A DNA stretch of 64,000 bases from positions 1-64,000 of the IMG/VR virus record IMGVR_UViG_3300044630_003601; one strand, written 5' to 3'. Below the pieces are notes generated by a model that had not been told where the DNA came from, did no database searches, and saw nothing but the letters and a program-made list of their open reading frames with translations. Shown piece by piece: positions 7,168-16,545 of this stretch. The number at the start of each line of letters is the position of its first letter. The first letter of the stretch is position 1. Source of the stretch: a virus. Made by a program: the position numbers and the translations under genes.

Positions 7168-7833
7168 ATGAAATTGAAAGCTCCAAGTAATAGAGTAATC
7201 ATCAAGGTTGATTTAGAAAGCAAAAACAGCCATACATTTAAAGATGGCACAAAGATTAAATTAGAAAGAGTATATGATAATTTTAATATGCGTTATGTTA
7301 AGCCGGTTAATGCCGAAGTAGTTGATGCTGATGGAATACCTGTTGGATCTGAAATATTGATTCATCATAATGCTACCCATGATACTTATAAAATATTTAA
7401 TTACCAAAGACCAACAGCCGAAGCATCTTCTGATATGCAATATTTCTCAATACCAATTGAAGAGTGTTTTATGTGGAGAAGCGAAAAAGGTTCCACATGG
7501 AACGCTTTGAATAATTTTATTACTGGATTGAGGATTTTTGAGCCATACACAGGTTTTTTGCAAGGAGTTGAGCCTACTCTAATTAAAAATAAGATTTATG
7601 TTACAAGTGGTGATTTGGCTGGGAATGTTGTAGGTACTGTAATATCAAGCGATTATGAAATTATTTACCAAAATGATGACGGAACAGAAGGTAAGATTAT
7701 AAGATTGAGATATTATCCAGAAGGTAATGATAGAAACGAAGTGATTTCGGTTGAGCATGAAATGACCGATAAGGTAGTAAAGGGTGATTTATTGGTTGGT
7801 TATAATATTTCAGATGCTAAAAAACTAAATTAA
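7168..7833 (+). CDS. GroES-like / co-chaperonin-fold protein, 221 aa
   Basis: The N-terminus KLKAPSNRVIIKVD followed later by NAEVVDADGIPVGSEILIHHNATHDT follows the co-chaperonin pattern (R-V-hydrophobic strand, then G-x-x-V-G-x-E-hydrophobic strand with a mobile loop between). The second half (about 100-221) is also beta-rich and may be a second domain of the same fold (SGDLAGNVVGTVI, VVKGDLLVGY). A phage-encoded co-chaperonin would adapt host GroEL to capsid folding, as T4 gp31 does. The length is about double that of GroES. It opens the morphogenesis region and its stop overlaps the next start. Confidence 0.5.
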   Translation: MKLKAPSNRVIIKVDLESKNSHTFKDGTKIKLERVYDNFNMRYVKPVNAEVVDADGIPVGSEILIHHNATHDTYKIFNYQRPTAEASSDMQYFSIPIEECFMWRSEKGSTWNALNNFITGLRIFEPYTGFLQGVEPTLIKNKIYVTSGDLAGNVVGTVISSDYEIIYQNDDGTEGKIIRLRYYPEGNDRNEVISVEHEMTDKVVKGDLLVGYNISDAKKLN

Positions 7834-8222
7834 TGTCAGCAGAATTAGAATCTAAAATAAAAGATTTAGAAAAGCAAATTGCGTATTTGCAAGGTAAAAA
7901 TGCTTATTATGAGCAAGACGGTATAGGGAAATTATATCATGCTCTCAATAGAAAGGCAAACGAAATGGCTGAATTGTTAAATAAAACAAGTCTTACGGCT
8001 ATTGATATTGATGATCCTAAAATTAAAACATTTGAAAGGCTTCAGAAAATATGGGTGGATGCCGGCACAATTTCATCATCAATAAAGGCTTTGGAAGTGC
8101 TTGCAGGAATTAACCAAGAAGTGAAAGAAGATAAAAAGGAGCAAATTCAAGTTACTAGAAAACCATTTTCTCCAGAAAATATGGCTGATGCTGTAGGTGA
8201 ATTAGCTGGCAAAAGATATTAA
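7833..8222 (+). CDS. candidate small terminase subunit
   Basis: A 129-residue helical protein with a coiled-coil N-terminus (ELESKIKDLEKQIAYLQGK, residues 4-22) and a basic, proline-containing C-terminus (VTRKPFSPENM). It stands directly before TerL with a 2-base gap, the usual site of the small subunit, which binds the packaging site and loads TerL. No HTH is clear at its N-terminus. The call rests on position, size and coiled coil. Confidence 0.5.
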   Translation: MSAELESKIKDLEKQIAYLQGKNAYYEQDGIGKLYHALNRKANEMAELLNKTSLTAIDIDDPKIKTFERLQKIWVDAGTISSSIKALEVLAGINQEVKEDKKEQIQVTRKPFSPENMADAVGELAGKRY

Positions 8223-8224
8223 TT

Positions 8225-10273
8225 ATGTACGAAAAAATTGAAGGCGGAAGTGTCGTAGATATACAAGGGCTAAAGTGCAATTTGCCTCCAGAAGGTTATG
8301 TGTTTAATATAATTACAAAACAAGTAGAATTTAGGGGCGTATATAAAAGATCTGAAATTGAGTCAGACCAATATTGGAAAAGAATTTCATTGCCAGATTG
8401 GTATCAAGATACAATGAAGAAATGGGATGAATTTGATAAAAAGAAAAAAGATGACGAAGCCGAATTTTATGATGAAAGACTAGAAGAATACAAAAAACAA
8501 GAGTGGGATAGAAGATTGAATGGGTTTTGGTATATGAACAATGGCACTCCCACTTATTTAACAGGGTTGCATTATTTATATTTACAATGGTGGCCTATTG
8601 ATATTGGTTATCCTAAGTTTCGTATTCCAGATTTGGAAAAATTCTATTTTATGGACTATTGTATTCAAGATCCGTTATGTATGGGGATGCTTGAAGTAAC
8701 AAAAAGACGTTTTGGTAAATCATTTGTGGCTGGCTTATTTGTTTCTGAATACATTACTAGAACTAAAATGACAAATGGTGGTATTCAGTCTAAAACAGGT
8801 TCGGATGCTAAAAAATTCTTTGCTAAGACGGTTGTAAATCCTTTCAGAAGGCTCCCTAAGTTTTTTAGACCAGAATATGATATGTCTTTGGGTGTTAATC
8901 CTAAAACGGAGATGAGATTCCAAAAGACAAACGTAAGAGGTAAGAAAGCAGAAGATAGCGTTGACAAGGATGAATTAGGATCAATTATTGACCATCAATC
9001 GGCAGATACCGTTGCTTATGATGGACAGAAATTACATAGATATGTAGCGGACGAGTGCGGTAAAACAACAGAGGTTAATGTTTATGACAGACACGAGGTT
9101 GTGCGTTATTGTTTGCTAGATGATGAGGGTAAAATTATTGGAAAAGCTTTATATACTACAACAGTAGAAAAATTAACTACAGAAAAAGATGGGGTACAAG
9201 ACGCATTTAAGTTATTATGGGAGGAAAGTAATCAAGATAAAAGGCAAGATAATGGGACGACTTCAAGCGGTCTTTATAGATTCTTTATGTCTGCTAAACG
9301 AACTAGAAACTTTGACGACTTTGGTTTCCCTGATGAAAATAAGACTTTAGACCAAATTTTAGCAGACAGAGAAACTGTTAAAAATAATCCTAGAGCATTA
9401 TCTGCAAGGGTTAGAAAAGAGCCATTGACTATTGACGAGGCGTTTAGCACAGACTCCGATAAGTGTATTTTTAATGTAATGAACATAGGTGCTAGAGAGC
9501 AATACTTAAAAGAAAACCCCGTATTAAAAAGGCATGTTATTTTTTACCGAGATATTGATCAAACGGTAAGATGGAGAAATATTAATGATAAAGAAGAAGA
9601 TTTTCATTGGGTTATAACTCAATTCCCAAAACCGGGTGAAGAAAACAAACATACATTTGATGTTAAAACAAGAAAGCCGGGAAGGGTATCTGATGGAGCA
9701 ATAGCAATTGACGGATATAGTAATAGTCAAGGTGGTAAATATGGTTCAAAAGCTTCCGCTTGGATTGGCAGAAGATATGATTTATTAGATCCGGGTAATA
9801 CAGGAAAGGCAATAGGTCACTTGTACGGCAGACCACAAATTAAAGAAACCTTACATGAACAAGTTCTTTTAGCGGCTGAATTTTATGGCTATCAGGCATG
9901 GTATGAGCATAATAGTGATGACTATTTATCATATTTTAGAGATAGAGGAAGGGTTGGCTATCTAGGTTCTTATCCACTTTCAACAATTGATCCTTCTAAA
10001 AGAGAAACGGCAGAAAGGTTCAAGGGGTTCCCTACAACTCCGTTTAGCTTAACAAAACAGACAGATGTTGGAATTATGTATTTTGAATCTCATATTGATT
10101 CTATAGATTTTGAAAATTTGTTAGAAGATGCCAAAAAATTTGATCCAAATAACAGAACTGATTTTGACCAAACGGTATCATTTTTGATGTTAATAGTATG
10201 TCTTATGGAGCCAGTTCAAAAACAAATTAAACGAGAACCATTAGTTAGAAGCTATAAGCCAGAGTTCAATTAA
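8225..10273 (+). CDS. terL: terminase large subunit
   Basis: The 682-residue packaging motor. The ATPase part shows a Walker-A-like TKRRFGKS (159-166, the deviant K-R-x-G-K-S form of terminases) and a Walker B ending in D276-E277 within HRYVADECGKT. Conserved TTVE (312-315) and MSAKRTRNF (355-363) suit the coupling motif region. The C-terminal nuclease begins near VSDGAIAIDGYSN, where D496 is a likely metal ligand. The N-terminal 150 residues (TGLHYLYLQWWPID) are typical of the long terminases of crAss-like and related Bacteroidota phages. The preceding gene is a candidate small subunit and the following gene is the portal. Confidence 0.92.
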   Translation: MYEKIEGGSVVDIQGLKCNLPPEGYVFNIITKQVEFRGVYKRSEIESDQYWKRISLPDWYQDTMKKWDEFDKKKKDDEAEFYDERLEEYKKQEWDRRLNGFWYMNNGTPTYLTGLHYLYLQWWPIDIGYPKFRIPDLEKFYFMDYCIQDPLCMGMLEVTKRRFGKSFVAGLFVSEYITRTKMTNGGIQSKTGSDAKKFFAKTVVNPFRRLPKFFRPEYDMSLGVNPKTEMRFQKTNVRGKKAEDSVDKDELGSIIDHQSADTVAYDGQKLHRYVADECGKTTEVNVYDRHEVVRYCLLDDEGKIIGKALYTTTVEKLTTEKDGVQDAFKLLWEESNQDKRQDNGTTSSGLYRFFMSAKRTRNFDDFGFPDENKTLDQILADRETVKNNPRALSARVRKEPLTIDEAFSTDSDKCIFNVMNIGAREQYLKENPVLKRHVIFYRDIDQTVRWRNINDKEEDFHWVITQFPKPGEENKHTFDVKTRKPGRVSDGAIAIDGYSNSQGGKYGSKASAWIGRRYDLLDPGNTGKAIGHLYGRPQIKETLHEQVLLAAEFYGYQAWYEHNSDDYLSYFRDRGRVGYLGSYPLSTIDPSKRETAERFKGFPTTPFSLTKQTDVGIMYFESHIDSIDFENLLEDAKKFDPNNRTDFDQTVSFLMLIVCLMEPVQKQIKREPLVRSYKPEFN

Positions 10274-10304
10274 TTAAAAATTTTACTAAATTCTTAATAT
10301 TTAG

Positions 10305-10312
10305 TATATTTG
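10305..10312 (+). promoter_or_regulatory. TATATTTG-type promoter of the portal unit
   Basis: TATATTTGACGTAAAAT closely resembles the sequence 9 kb beyond the capsid region at 35795 (TATATTTGATGTAAAAT). It lies 19 bases before the TTG start of the portal gene. No TTTG -33 element is evident, which hints at a phage-modified or phage-encoded polymerase specificity. Confidence 0.65.
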
Positions 10313-10330
10313 ACGTAAAATACAATCACA

Positions 10331-12724
10331 TTGGCAGATAGTCCGTTATTCATATCAGCAGCAAATAGCAATGGAGAAGCCTTAAAAAAGTTTCAAATTA
10401 CTACAGATGTAGCATCTAAAAAAGATTATGCATATGGTAAAAATGTTGCACAAAGTATCTATTCTACAATTTACGGTAACCAAACTTATTTTTGGTTAAG
10501 AAATAATAGATTTAGAAAAAACAGACAAATCGCAAACGGTAAAATAGACATGAGTGTGTTTATGGATCGTTTGGAGATGAATAGTAAAGCTAACTTTGTA
10601 AATATTAATTGGAAATCAATTATTATTGGTAATACAATTGTTGCAAGGTTAGTTGGCTCATGGATGAGTAGAAATGAAAAGGTTACAGTTACTGCTACGG
10701 ATAGCGCATCTGCAATGCTTAAAAAGAACGCAGCAGATGAAGCTGAATTTATTTATCAAAATAAAGAAATACTTGCTCAATTACAACAAGAGTCAGGTAT
10801 TCCAATTATTCCACAAGATCAATTTATTGCGGAAGATAAAGATGAATTAGATAGATGGATTAGTGAGTTTAATCATTTACCGGAGGAAATACAATATAGC
10901 ATTGGATGTAATAATGTATTAGAAGCTAATGGATGGAATGACGTTTTAAAACAAAGATTATTACATGATTCTGCGGAAGTAGGATTAGTATGTACTTATA
11001 CATTTATGGATGAAGAAGGTGAAGTTCATGTTCAATGGATTAGACCTGAAAATGCAATTTATTCTTATTCTGATTTCCCTGATTTTAGAGATACTACTTA
11101 TAGAGGACATATTTTGTCTATGAAAGTTAGTGAAATAAGAGCAAGGTATAGTATTGCCGCTGGCGGTATATTAACTGAAGAAGATATTTTTAGATTAGCT
11201 CAATCATCAAAAGAATACCAATTAACAGATAAGATTAAGTGGATGCAAGATTGGAATGTTTCTTGGTTAAGACCTTATGATGAATGGAATATTGATTTAG
11301 TTCAATTTGAAATTAGAACATTAGACTCTGATGGTTATACTGTTACTAAAACAAAGAAAAATGGTAGCACTATAATTAAAAAAGGCAAACCTGAAAAATT
11401 AGACGAAAATCAACAATATTTAGAAGAGAAAAAATGGAATATATACGAAGGTGTATATTGTCCTGTTACTCAGACAATGATTAAGTGGGGTATCAAGAAA
11501 AATATGATTCGCCCGCAAGATCCAAAAGAATTAGGAAACGCAGAATTTTCATATAGCTTTTATATGTACGACCCTTACGATATGCGTAATGTGGCTGTGC
11601 CTGAAAAAATAGAAGAGCCTATTGAGCAAATGATTTTAGCTAGATTGAAGATACAACAAATGGTAGCTAAAATGGTGCCAGCAGGCGCTTCAATTGATGT
11701 AGATGCTTTACAAGAACTAGATTTAGGTTTAGGGGATTCTGTAAAGCCATTAGAGGTACAAAAGATTTGGGAACAAACAGGTAAACTATATTATCGCGGT
11801 AGAGATGCTGAAGGAAATAGAATTCCTGTTCCAATTACCGAATTAGCAAATACTGGTTTTGCCCCTCAATTGCAAGCGTTAATTCAATTATATCAATTCC
11901 ATTATCAAGTTTTAAAAGATGAATTGGGAGAAGATCCTAATTTAATGAATCAAGCTGCGCAACCAAGAGTTGCCGCTTCAAACATTGAGGCTTCAAGAGC
12001 TTTAGCAAATAACGCTACAGAATACATGTATGATGCATATATCTATGTTATGGAAGAAACTTGCAAAAAAATCGCATGTTTATTAAATAAAAGTGTTACT
12101 TACGGGTCTAAAAAATATAGAGATATATTAAAGGAAGAAGATGTAAAAGACAGAAATTTTGTTGCAACAGTTAAAATGATGCCACAAGCTCAAGAAATTG
12201 CTAATTTGCAAATAATGATGAATAATGCTATGGCATCAAATCCTCAATTGGTTATGTATTTAGATCCATTTAAGGTAATGAGAATAGCTAAAGAAAATGT
12301 TGACTTAGGTGAATTATACTTTAGACAAGCTCAAAAAAGATATATAAAAACAGAACAAGAAAATGCTCAAAACAATTCACAACAAAACGCAGAAGCTCAA
12401 CAAGCTAGTATTCAAGCAAAAATGCAGGCTGATACAATAATTGATGGGAAAAGAGCTTTAGCTAGAGAAAAGGAAATTATATTACAAGGTGTTTTTGATC
12501 TTGCAAAAGCAAATATTCCTGTTCCAGCCGAGCTTCAGCAATTAGTAGCTGATACTTTGCAGAATGTAAATGTACCAATTGAGGTCCAAAATGAAGAGCA
12601 ACAACAAGCTTTAGAGCAGCAAGCTCAACAACAACAGCAACAACAAATGCAGCAAATGGGCGAACAAGAGCTTTTAGAAGAAGAACAAATGATGATGGAA
12701 CAACAACAAATGCAACAACAATAA
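10331..12724 (+). CDS. portal protein
   Basis: A 797-residue protein directly after TerL and before the scaffold and capsid genes, the place of the portal. The length suits the large portals of crAss-like and P22-like podoviruses. The central region is rich in Trp/Tyr and acidic helices (for example WIRPENAIYSYSDFPDF). The barrel-like C-terminal part is helical and ends in an extreme Gln tract from about residue 755 (Q and E/M only). The start is TTG in the context ACATTGGCA. No nearby ATG would keep the N-terminus, and the same context starts the long fibre. It forms the dodecameric vertex through which DNA enters and leaves. The assignment is by position, length and general look. Confidence 0.8.
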   Translation: MADSPLFISAANSNGEALKKFQITTDVASKKDYAYGKNVAQSIYSTIYGNQTYFWLRNNRFRKNRQIANGKIDMSVFMDRLEMNSKANFVNINWKSIIIGNTIVARLVGSWMSRNEKVTVTATDSASAMLKKNAADEAEFIYQNKEILAQLQQESGIPIIPQDQFIAEDKDELDRWISEFNHLPEEIQYSIGCNNVLEANGWNDVLKQRLLHDSAEVGLVCTYTFMDEEGEVHVQWIRPENAIYSYSDFPDFRDTTYRGHILSMKVSEIRARYSIAAGGILTEEDIFRLAQSSKEYQLTDKIKWMQDWNVSWLRPYDEWNIDLVQFEIRTLDSDGYTVTKTKKNGSTIIKKGKPEKLDENQQYLEEKKWNIYEGVYCPVTQTMIKWGIKKNMIRPQDPKELGNAEFSYSFYMYDPYDMRNVAVPEKIEEPIEQMILARLKIQQMVAKMVPAGASIDVDALQELDLGLGDSVKPLEVQKIWEQTGKLYYRGRDAEGNRIPVPITELANTGFAPQLQALIQLYQFHYQVLKDELGEDPNLMNQAAQPRVAASNIEASRALANNATEYMYDAYIYVMEETCKKIACLLNKSVTYGSKKYRDILKEEDVKDRNFVATVKMMPQAQEIANLQIMMNNAMASNPQLVMYLDPFKVMRIAKENVDLGELYFRQAQKRYIKTEQENAQNNSQQNAEAQQASIQAKMQADTIIDGKRALAREKEIILQGVFDLAKANIPVPAELQQLVADTLQNVNVPIEVQNEEQQQALEQQAQQQQQQQMQQMGEQELLEEEQMMMEQQQMQQQ

Positions 12725-12749
12725 TATAAAAAAATAAAAATAAATTAAA

Positions 12750-13133
12750 ATGGCAACCGTAAGTAAGCTTTTAATAAGACTACAAAAATTCAGTTCAAAA
12801 ATTAGTACAACTGTAGATGCAACTGAATCTTTTAACACAAATAATTCTTTTTATCAAGATTTATCTGGATGGGATTCAGCGGTAGTTCAATTTGTAGGAA
12901 CATCTGGAACAATTAATTTTAGCACTACAAATGATAATGGTTCTATTACAGGACAATTATTGCCAGCTCCAGAAGTGCCTATTAACTGGGTATCTGTCGC
13001 TGGTGTTAATTTAACATCAAAAGCTGATGTTACATCAATTGCCGCAAGTGGTATTGTTGCATTTGGTATTATTGGTAATTATTTGTTATTAGAAGGAGCA
13101 GTGGCTACAACAACAACAACAACAACAGCTTAA
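12750..13133 (+). CDS. Thr-tailed virion protein, 127 aa
   Basis: A beta-rich, weakly charged domain (FYQDLSGWDSAVVQFVG, then TINFSTTNDNGSITGQ) followed at the very end by a seven-Thr tract encoded by ACA repeats. This is the pattern of small capsid-decorating or head-fibre proteins. The domain resembles a jelly-roll-like module that I cannot name. It lies between portal and scaffold, so it is expressed with the head genes. Confidence 0.7.
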   Translation: MATVSKLLIRLQKFSSKISTTVDATESFNTNNSFYQDLSGWDSAVVQFVGTSGTINFSTTNDNGSITGQLLPAPEVPINWVSVAGVNLTSKADVTSIAASGIVAFGIIGNYLLLEGAVATTTTTTTA

Positions 13134-13153
13134 TAAATAAAAATAGAAATAAA

Positions 13154-13771
13154 ATGGCAAATTCAATAGCATATGTATTATCTAGAAATACATACCCTGA
13201 TGCCTATCAGGCAAATCTTATAGGCGTTAGTCAAGGTACTCAAATTGTATATGCAACAACAAGTACATTATCATCAGCAAATGTATTATTTGCCGATAGT
13301 AGATTAACACAACCTATTTATGGGGATGGAACAAGTTGGTATGGTGTGCAATTATTAACAAATACTTCTGTTGTATATCCTATTACTATAAGTGAGAGTG
13401 GAGTGATAGCCATTGGTTCTGGAACTACAACAACAACAACAGCAGGTCCGACTACTACAACAACAACTGCTCCTACTACTACTACTACTACTACTACTGC
13501 ACCGACTACTACTACAACAACAGCTCAAGCTAGTATATTTGCAGTGCTTAGTCTTTCAAGTTGTGGTTCAGGAACAGCAACTCAAGTTCAGTTTACAACT
13601 GGAGAATCTTTATGTGATGCTCCTCTTGCAGTATCTGGGGATTTCTCAGGTATTCCTAATGATACTACTTTTTATATAGTATATAGTGGAATATCTAAAT
13701 CCTTTATCAAAACAAGTCCTACAACAGCAGATTATCTAGGAGGTCCTGCAAATGAATGTGTTACTTGTTAA
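13154..13771 (+). CDS. two-domain virion protein joined by a poly-Thr linker, 205 aa
   Basis: Residues 1-90 form a Thr/Ser-rich beta domain (RNTYPDAYQANLIG, DSRLTQPIYGDG). Residues ~92-127 are a linker of Thr runs broken by GP, AP and AQ. Residues ~128-205 form a second domain with Cys at 138 and 155 and a C-terminal ECVTC. The second domain belongs to a set of Cys-bearing modules attached by Thr linkers elsewhere here. A surface-exposed head fibre or adhesin is likely. The Thr linker resembles mucin-type stretches and is a candidate site for O-glycosylation. Confidence 0.7.
   Translation: MANSIAYVLSRNTYPDAYQANLIGVSQGTQIVYATTSTLSSANVLFADSRLTQPIYGDGTSWYGVQLLTNTSVVYPITISESGVIAIGSGTTTTTTAGPTTTTTTAPTTTTTTTTAPTTTTTTAQASIFAVLSLSSCGSGTATQVQFTTGESLCDAPLAVSGDFSGIPNDTTFYIVYSGISKSFIKTSPTTADYLGGPANECVTC
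13423..13532 (+). repeat. ACN trinucleotide repeat coding poly-Thr linker
   Basis: Nearly uninterrupted ACA/ACT codons, broken by short Ala/Gly-Pro pairs. Mixed use of ACT and ACA argues for selection on the Thr tract, not only for slippage. Confidence 0.9.
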
Positions 13772-13782
13772 AATAAAAAAAA

Positions 13783-13807
13783 AGAGCATATCACATAGAT
13801 ATGCTCT
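13783..13807. repeat. 10-bp perfect inverted repeat after the Thr-linker gene
   Basis: AGAGCATATC and GATATGCTCT are separated by 5 bases. An A9 run precedes the stem on the plus strand, so a T-run follows it only in the leftward direction. It looks like a minus-strand terminator or an RNA-processing/stability hairpin between head genes and scaffold, not a normal rightward terminator. Confidence 0.7.
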
Positions 13808-13837
13808 ACATAAAAAATAGAAACCAAATCAGCATTT

Positions 13838-15007
13838 ATGCCAGAGAATACAGACATGTCAGCACCAATTACGCTGGCAGAAGGTTACAATCCGTTTTCG
13901 GATGAAAATGCACCACAAGTGCAACAGCAAGTAGAAGTAGCCCCTACTGCAACAAATGATGAACCAAATGAGCAACAGCCTCAAACAGTTCAAAATGATG
14001 AGCCAAATCAAGAACAACAAGTTTCATCACCATCTTTTGATCCAAACGAATTCGTTAGAGAAAGATTTGGTTTTGAAAGTGTTGAACAAGCAGAACAAGA
14101 ATTTAAAAAACTTAAAGAAACACCAAGTTTTGAATTCAAAGATGATGTAAGTAAAACATTGTTTGATGCCATTAAAGAAGGTAAAGCAGATGATGTTTAT
14201 GAAGTTTTGAACCAACAAAAAAGGTTGGAAAAATTAATAAATTCAGAGTTAAATACTGAAATTGCTGCCGAGATTGTAAAAACAAATATTAAAAACAAAC
14301 ATAAAAGTTTATCAAACGAAGATGTTGAGCTTTTGTTTTATGATCAATTTTTCGTACCTTTAAAACCTGAACAAGGTTATGATGAATCAGATGATGATTA
14401 TGCTGCAAAAGTAAGTCAATGGCAATCACAAGTTGATTACACTGAAAGACGATTGATGATAGAGGCAAAAGTTTTAAAGCCGGAAATTGAAAAATTAAGA
14501 AGCGAAATTACTTTGCCAGATATTTATAATGAAAGTGCTAAGCAGGCTGCATCTCAAGAGGAATTTGAGATAATGCAAGAAGCTAGGTCAATTTATGAAA
14601 GAACTTTAGATTCTGACTTCCAGTCCTTCAATGGATTTAATGTTTCGGTAAAAGACGAGGATGTTGAAATACCGATTTCATTTAATGTAGCTGAAGAAGA
14701 AAGATTGGCAATGAAGAATGATTTGGAGGATTTTGATACAGATTTATATTTTGAGAATAGATGGTTTAACAAGGAAGGGAAACCAAATGTTCAACAAATA
14801 ATGGCAGATAAATATCTGCTTGAGAATCGTGAAAAAATCTTTTCAAAAATAGCAAATGAAGCTGCATCTCAAAGATTGTTAGCTCATTTAAAAAAGAACG
14901 GGAATATTAATATCAACCAAACACCAACTCCACAAGGAGCGAAACCGGATCTTAATGGCATAGAAGCTGAAAGGCAGAGAATGGCAGAATGGGCCTTTAG
15001 TTCGTAA
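13838..15007 (+). CDS. candidate scaffolding protein
   Basis: A 389-residue, highly charged, mostly helical protein directly upstream of the major capsid gene. Residues 20-65 are a disordered Gln/Asn/Glu/Pro-rich segment (PNEQQPQTVQNDEPNQEQQ). Long helices follow, and the C-terminus ends with a basic then amphipathic helix (IEAERQRMAEWAF) that could bind capsid protein. Composition, length and position match the scaffolds of P22- and crAss-like phages. No sequence motif proves it. Confidence 0.65.
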   Translation: MPENTDMSAPITLAEGYNPFSDENAPQVQQQVEVAPTATNDEPNEQQPQTVQNDEPNQEQQVSSPSFDPNEFVRERFGFESVEQAEQEFKKLKETPSFEFKDDVSKTLFDAIKEGKADDVYEVLNQQKRLEKLINSELNTEIAAEIVKTNIKNKHKSLSNEDVELLFYDQFFVPLKPEQGYDESDDDYAAKVSQWQSQVDYTERRLMIEAKVLKPEIEKLRSEITLPDIYNESAKQAASQEEFEIMQEARSIYERTLDSDFQSFNGFNVSVKDEDVEIPISFNVAEEERLAMKNDLEDFDTDLYFENRWFNKEGKPNVQQIMADKYLLENREKIFSKIANEAASQRLLAHLKKNGNININQTPTPQGAKPDLNGIEAERQRMAEWAFSS

Positions 15008-15054
15008 CTTGTTATTGCCTTTGGAGGAGGCGTTAAAAAACAAAATTCAATATT

Positions 15055-16467
15055 ATGGCAGGAATACCTACCTCAAATATTTTGCAGCCGGGTAATATAT
15101 CGTTGCAAACCCAGAATAGACAACTTATGGTTGATCTACAATTATTAACTCCACAGTATTACAAGCAATACACTCAAAAGTATGGCAATGAAGATTTTAC
15201 TTGGTGGTTAGCTGCTCATAGCGGCATGGAAGAAGTTAAAAACTTAAATTACTTCTGGTTTGAAAACAGAGGTAAATTAATGCCGGGTGTTACTAACGAA
15301 TCTACAGTTGCTGCAGGCGTTGGTTCTACTTTAACTTTAACTTTAGGACAAGAAGCGTACTACAACAATGGTACTCAATCTCCATTAAGAGTTAACGAAA
15401 CTTTGCGTGTGGCTTCTTCTAACATTGAGGGTGTTATCATCTCAATTGACGATAGCGTAGCTTATGCATGGACTTTCCAAGTTGCACCTAAGCAAACATC
15501 TCAAAGATTTGCTTCTGCTGGTGTAAACTCATTGTTAGCAGGTGAGGTTTTATTATTCGGTGGTGATGCAGATGCTGGTGAAGCTTCTCAACAAATCAAT
15601 CCTTTAATCCAATTGGATCAAAGATATGATAACTATGTAACTGAAATTCGTGATGGTTGGTCTAACACTGACTTAGCGCAAATGGCTGAAACATATTATG
15701 AGTTCCCAGTATCTCCAGATATGGCTGCTAATGGCGTTACAGCTTTCACTTACAAGGGTATGTATAAGACTCTTGTTCGTTTCAAGAACAACGTAGAAGC
15801 AAAATTAATGCGTGGTGATTTACAAAATAACTCTGCAATTGATTCTAATTCTCAAGGTTCTGTAGGTATCATCCCTAAAGTAGTTGCTGACGGTGAAACT
15901 GTTGGTTACACTCCGGGTACTTTAGATATCCAAAAATTACACGAGATTACTCGTATCATGGACGTTAATGGTTGTGCTAAGCAATCTGCTTGGTTAACTG
16001 ACATCTTCCAAAGACAAGATTTCTCTGATGGTATCTTCGCTGCTTACCCAGCTGGTGCTTTCGTTTATGGACAAGGCGAGAAGTCTAAAGAAGCTTCTGT
16101 TGCTTATGGTTTCCAAGAAATCTTTATTGATGGATATTTATTATCTGTTAAGAAGTACTCTCAATTCAACACTGAGGTTACAACTGGTTTAACTCCAAAC
16201 GTTGATTACTTCCGTAATTTCGGTTTAATCTATCCAATGGGTGAAACTAAGGATGCAAAAACTGCTCAAGCTTACAAGAACATCACTATTATGTATCAAC
16301 AACCTCCTCAAGGTGGAACAGTTGGTAATGGTATTCGTGTATGGCAATTTGGTGGTGGATCTCCTAATCCAACAGATGGTACAATGACTAATCAAATTGC
16401 GATGATCACTTATCGTGGTACTCGTGTTTGTGCAGCAAACCAGTTCATTATCGTTCAAGGTAACTAA
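15055..16467 (+). CDS. major capsid protein
   Basis: A 470-residue protein in the canonical slot after scaffold and before a strong terminator. It has the look of an HK97-fold shell protein: a helical N-arm (residues 15-65), long beta segments, and a conserved-looking middle with AETYYEFPVSPDMA and MYKTLVRFKNNVEAKLMRGD. Codon use is unlike the neighbours: Arg is mostly CGT and Ile/Phe/Asn/Tyr often end in C, whereas neighbouring genes use AGA and A/T-ending codons. That is the signature of a very highly expressed gene. Confidence comes from order, size, codon bias and the private terminator. Confidence 0.85.
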   Translation: MAGIPTSNILQPGNISLQTQNRQLMVDLQLLTPQYYKQYTQKYGNEDFTWWLAAHSGMEEVKNLNYFWFENRGKLMPGVTNESTVAAGVGSTLTLTLGQEAYYNNGTQSPLRVNETLRVASSNIEGVIISIDDSVAYAWTFQVAPKQTSQRFASAGVNSLLAGEVLLFGGDADAGEASQQINPLIQLDQRYDNYVTEIRDGWSNTDLAQMAETYYEFPVSPDMAANGVTAFTYKGMYKTLVRFKNNVEAKLMRGDLQNNSAIDSNSQGSVGIIPKVVADGETVGYTPGTLDIQKLHEITRIMDVNGCAKQSAWLTDIFQRQDFSDGIFAAYPAGAFVYGQGEKSKEASVAYGFQEIFIDGYLLSVKKYSQFNTEVTTGLTPNVDYFRNFGLIYPMGETKDAKTAQAYKNITIMYQQPPQGGTVGNGIRVWQFGGGSPNPTDGTMTNQIAMITYRGTRVCAANQFIIVQGN

Positions 16468-16489
16468 TTAGTTATTTGAATATTTATCG

Positions 16490-16526
16490 GGTAGGGGCAA
16501 CTTTATTGATTGCCTCTACCTTTTTT
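16490..16526 (+). terminator. Terminator after the major capsid gene
   Basis: GGTAGGGGCAA (16490-16500) pairs with TTGCCTCTACC (16510-16520) in an 11-bp stem with one G-T pair, followed by a T6 run. It would end or attenuate transcription so that capsid mRNA greatly exceeds the downstream messages. Confidence 0.88.
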
Positions 16527-16545
16527 AACACTTAAAAACCATTTT

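Noticed and set aside
13413-13679. Leu/Gln repeat frame over the Thr linker
   Set aside because: A +1-type shadow of the ACN repeat. Composition is produced by the shifted CAA/CTA codons and nothing upstream supports translation.
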